Origin: Deltaproteobacteria bacterium
Lineage (GTDB): Bacteria > Desulfobacterota > Desulfomonilia > Desulfomonilales > Desulfomonilaceae
Direction: 5' to 3'
Length of the DNA stretch: 40,859 bases
Assembly: GCA_016875095.1 (NCBI GenBank)
Contig: VGSG01000032.1
Location: 1-40,859, forward strand
A program made the translations under genes and the position numbers. Below are positions 40,766 through 40,859 of this stretch, piece after piece (positions within the stretch are counted from its first letter, which is position 1; each line of letters opens with the position of its first letter). Under the pieces are notes generated by a model, which was not told the origin of the DNA, searched no databases, and saw only the letters and a program-made list of their open reading frames with translations.

Positions 40766-40859
40766 ATGAGCGTTCAACTGACACCGGTAGAGCGAAAGCA
40801 GAGGAAGAGGTTCACGGCTCGACAGAAGCTGGAGATCTTGAGGGAGTGGGAAACCACGG
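40766..40859 (+). CDS. Transposase-like protein, N-terminal part only (cut by window end)
   Basis: Thirty-one codons are present before the window ends. They read MSVQLTPVERKQRKRF and then TARQKLEILREWETT, the beginning of a helix-turn-helix like those in IS3-type OrfA and related transposases (Arg-Lys-Arg-Phe-Thr followed by a K/R-x-x-Ile-Leu helix). GGAGGAGGGAG lies just before the ATG. A second ATG at 40762 in another frame gives an acidic, unlikely sequence. An insertion sequence probably starts near here, its body lying outside the window. Family assignment is tentative with so few residues. Confidence 0.6.
   Translation, partial: MSVQLTPVERKQRKRFTARQKLEILREWETT

Noticed and set aside
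40762-40859. Frame starting at 40762 at the window end
   Set aside because: It reads as an acidic low-complexity sequence, whereas the frame from 40766 looks like a transposase N-terminus with a good ribosome-binding site.

Overview
The window looks like chromosomal DNA of a Gram-negative, metabolically versatile bacterium, most likely a deltaproteobacterium (Desulfobacterota; a Desulfomonile-like sulfate reducer or syntroph is my best guess). This rests on the mix of gene families, not on any marker gene: a sigma-54 two-component system, a CysC-phosphodiesterase fusion, a branched-chain-type ABC transporter with a built-in acyl-CoA ligase, HyuA/HyuB with a phenylacetate-CoA ligase, Cys-motif signalling proteins, and dispersed intergenic palindromes of a kind common in such genomes. 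No rRNA, tRNA, CRISPR array or replication origin was seen.

Layout. Positions 1-920 hold a terminator for an upstream gene, a strong sigma-54-type promoter with paired TCGCGA palindromes, one small unknown gene, and a patch of three different repeats. Positions 922-4732 (minus) encode a sensor kinase with a five-cysteine PAS region, a sigma-54 response regulator and an archaemetzincin protease. Positions 4967-9572 (plus) encode an APS kinase fused to an alkaline-phosphatase-type phosphodiesterase, then a membrane-anchored penicillin-acylase-type hydrolase. Positions 9797-16391 (minus) are one compact uptake operon, livF-livG-ligase-livH-livM-livK, probably importing and CoA-activating an organic acid. 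A 690-bp non-coding stretch with a possible decayed coding relic follows.

Positions 17078-20787 (plus) encode a fatty-acyl-CoA ligase and an exported SdsA-like alkylsulfatase homologue whose metal-site residues look altered. A vapBC toxin-antitoxin pair (20863-21542, minus) has a promoter that implies a leaderless transcript, with a palindrome over the -10 box. A GH57/DUF3536 glycoside hydrolase follows. Positions 24380-29681 (plus) hold hyuA-hyuB and a paaK-type CoA ligase behind a near-consensus sigma-70 promoter, then a gamma-glutamylcyclotransferase-like gene and a cyclic-nucleotide-binding protein with a CxxC...CxxC tail.

Positions 31071-33213 (minus) are an nfeD-flotillin pair with a histidine-rich loop in the NfeD protein. 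Positions 33520-37684 (minus) are an overlapping spoIIM - degenerate GHKL/GNAT - beta-helix operon. It diverges from an RDD gene and a membrane protein with an L7/L12-like N-terminal domain. A small helical protein and the first 31 codons of a transposase-like gene close the window. Many starts are revised to internal ATGs on ribosome-binding-site and domain grounds; this is stated gene by gene.
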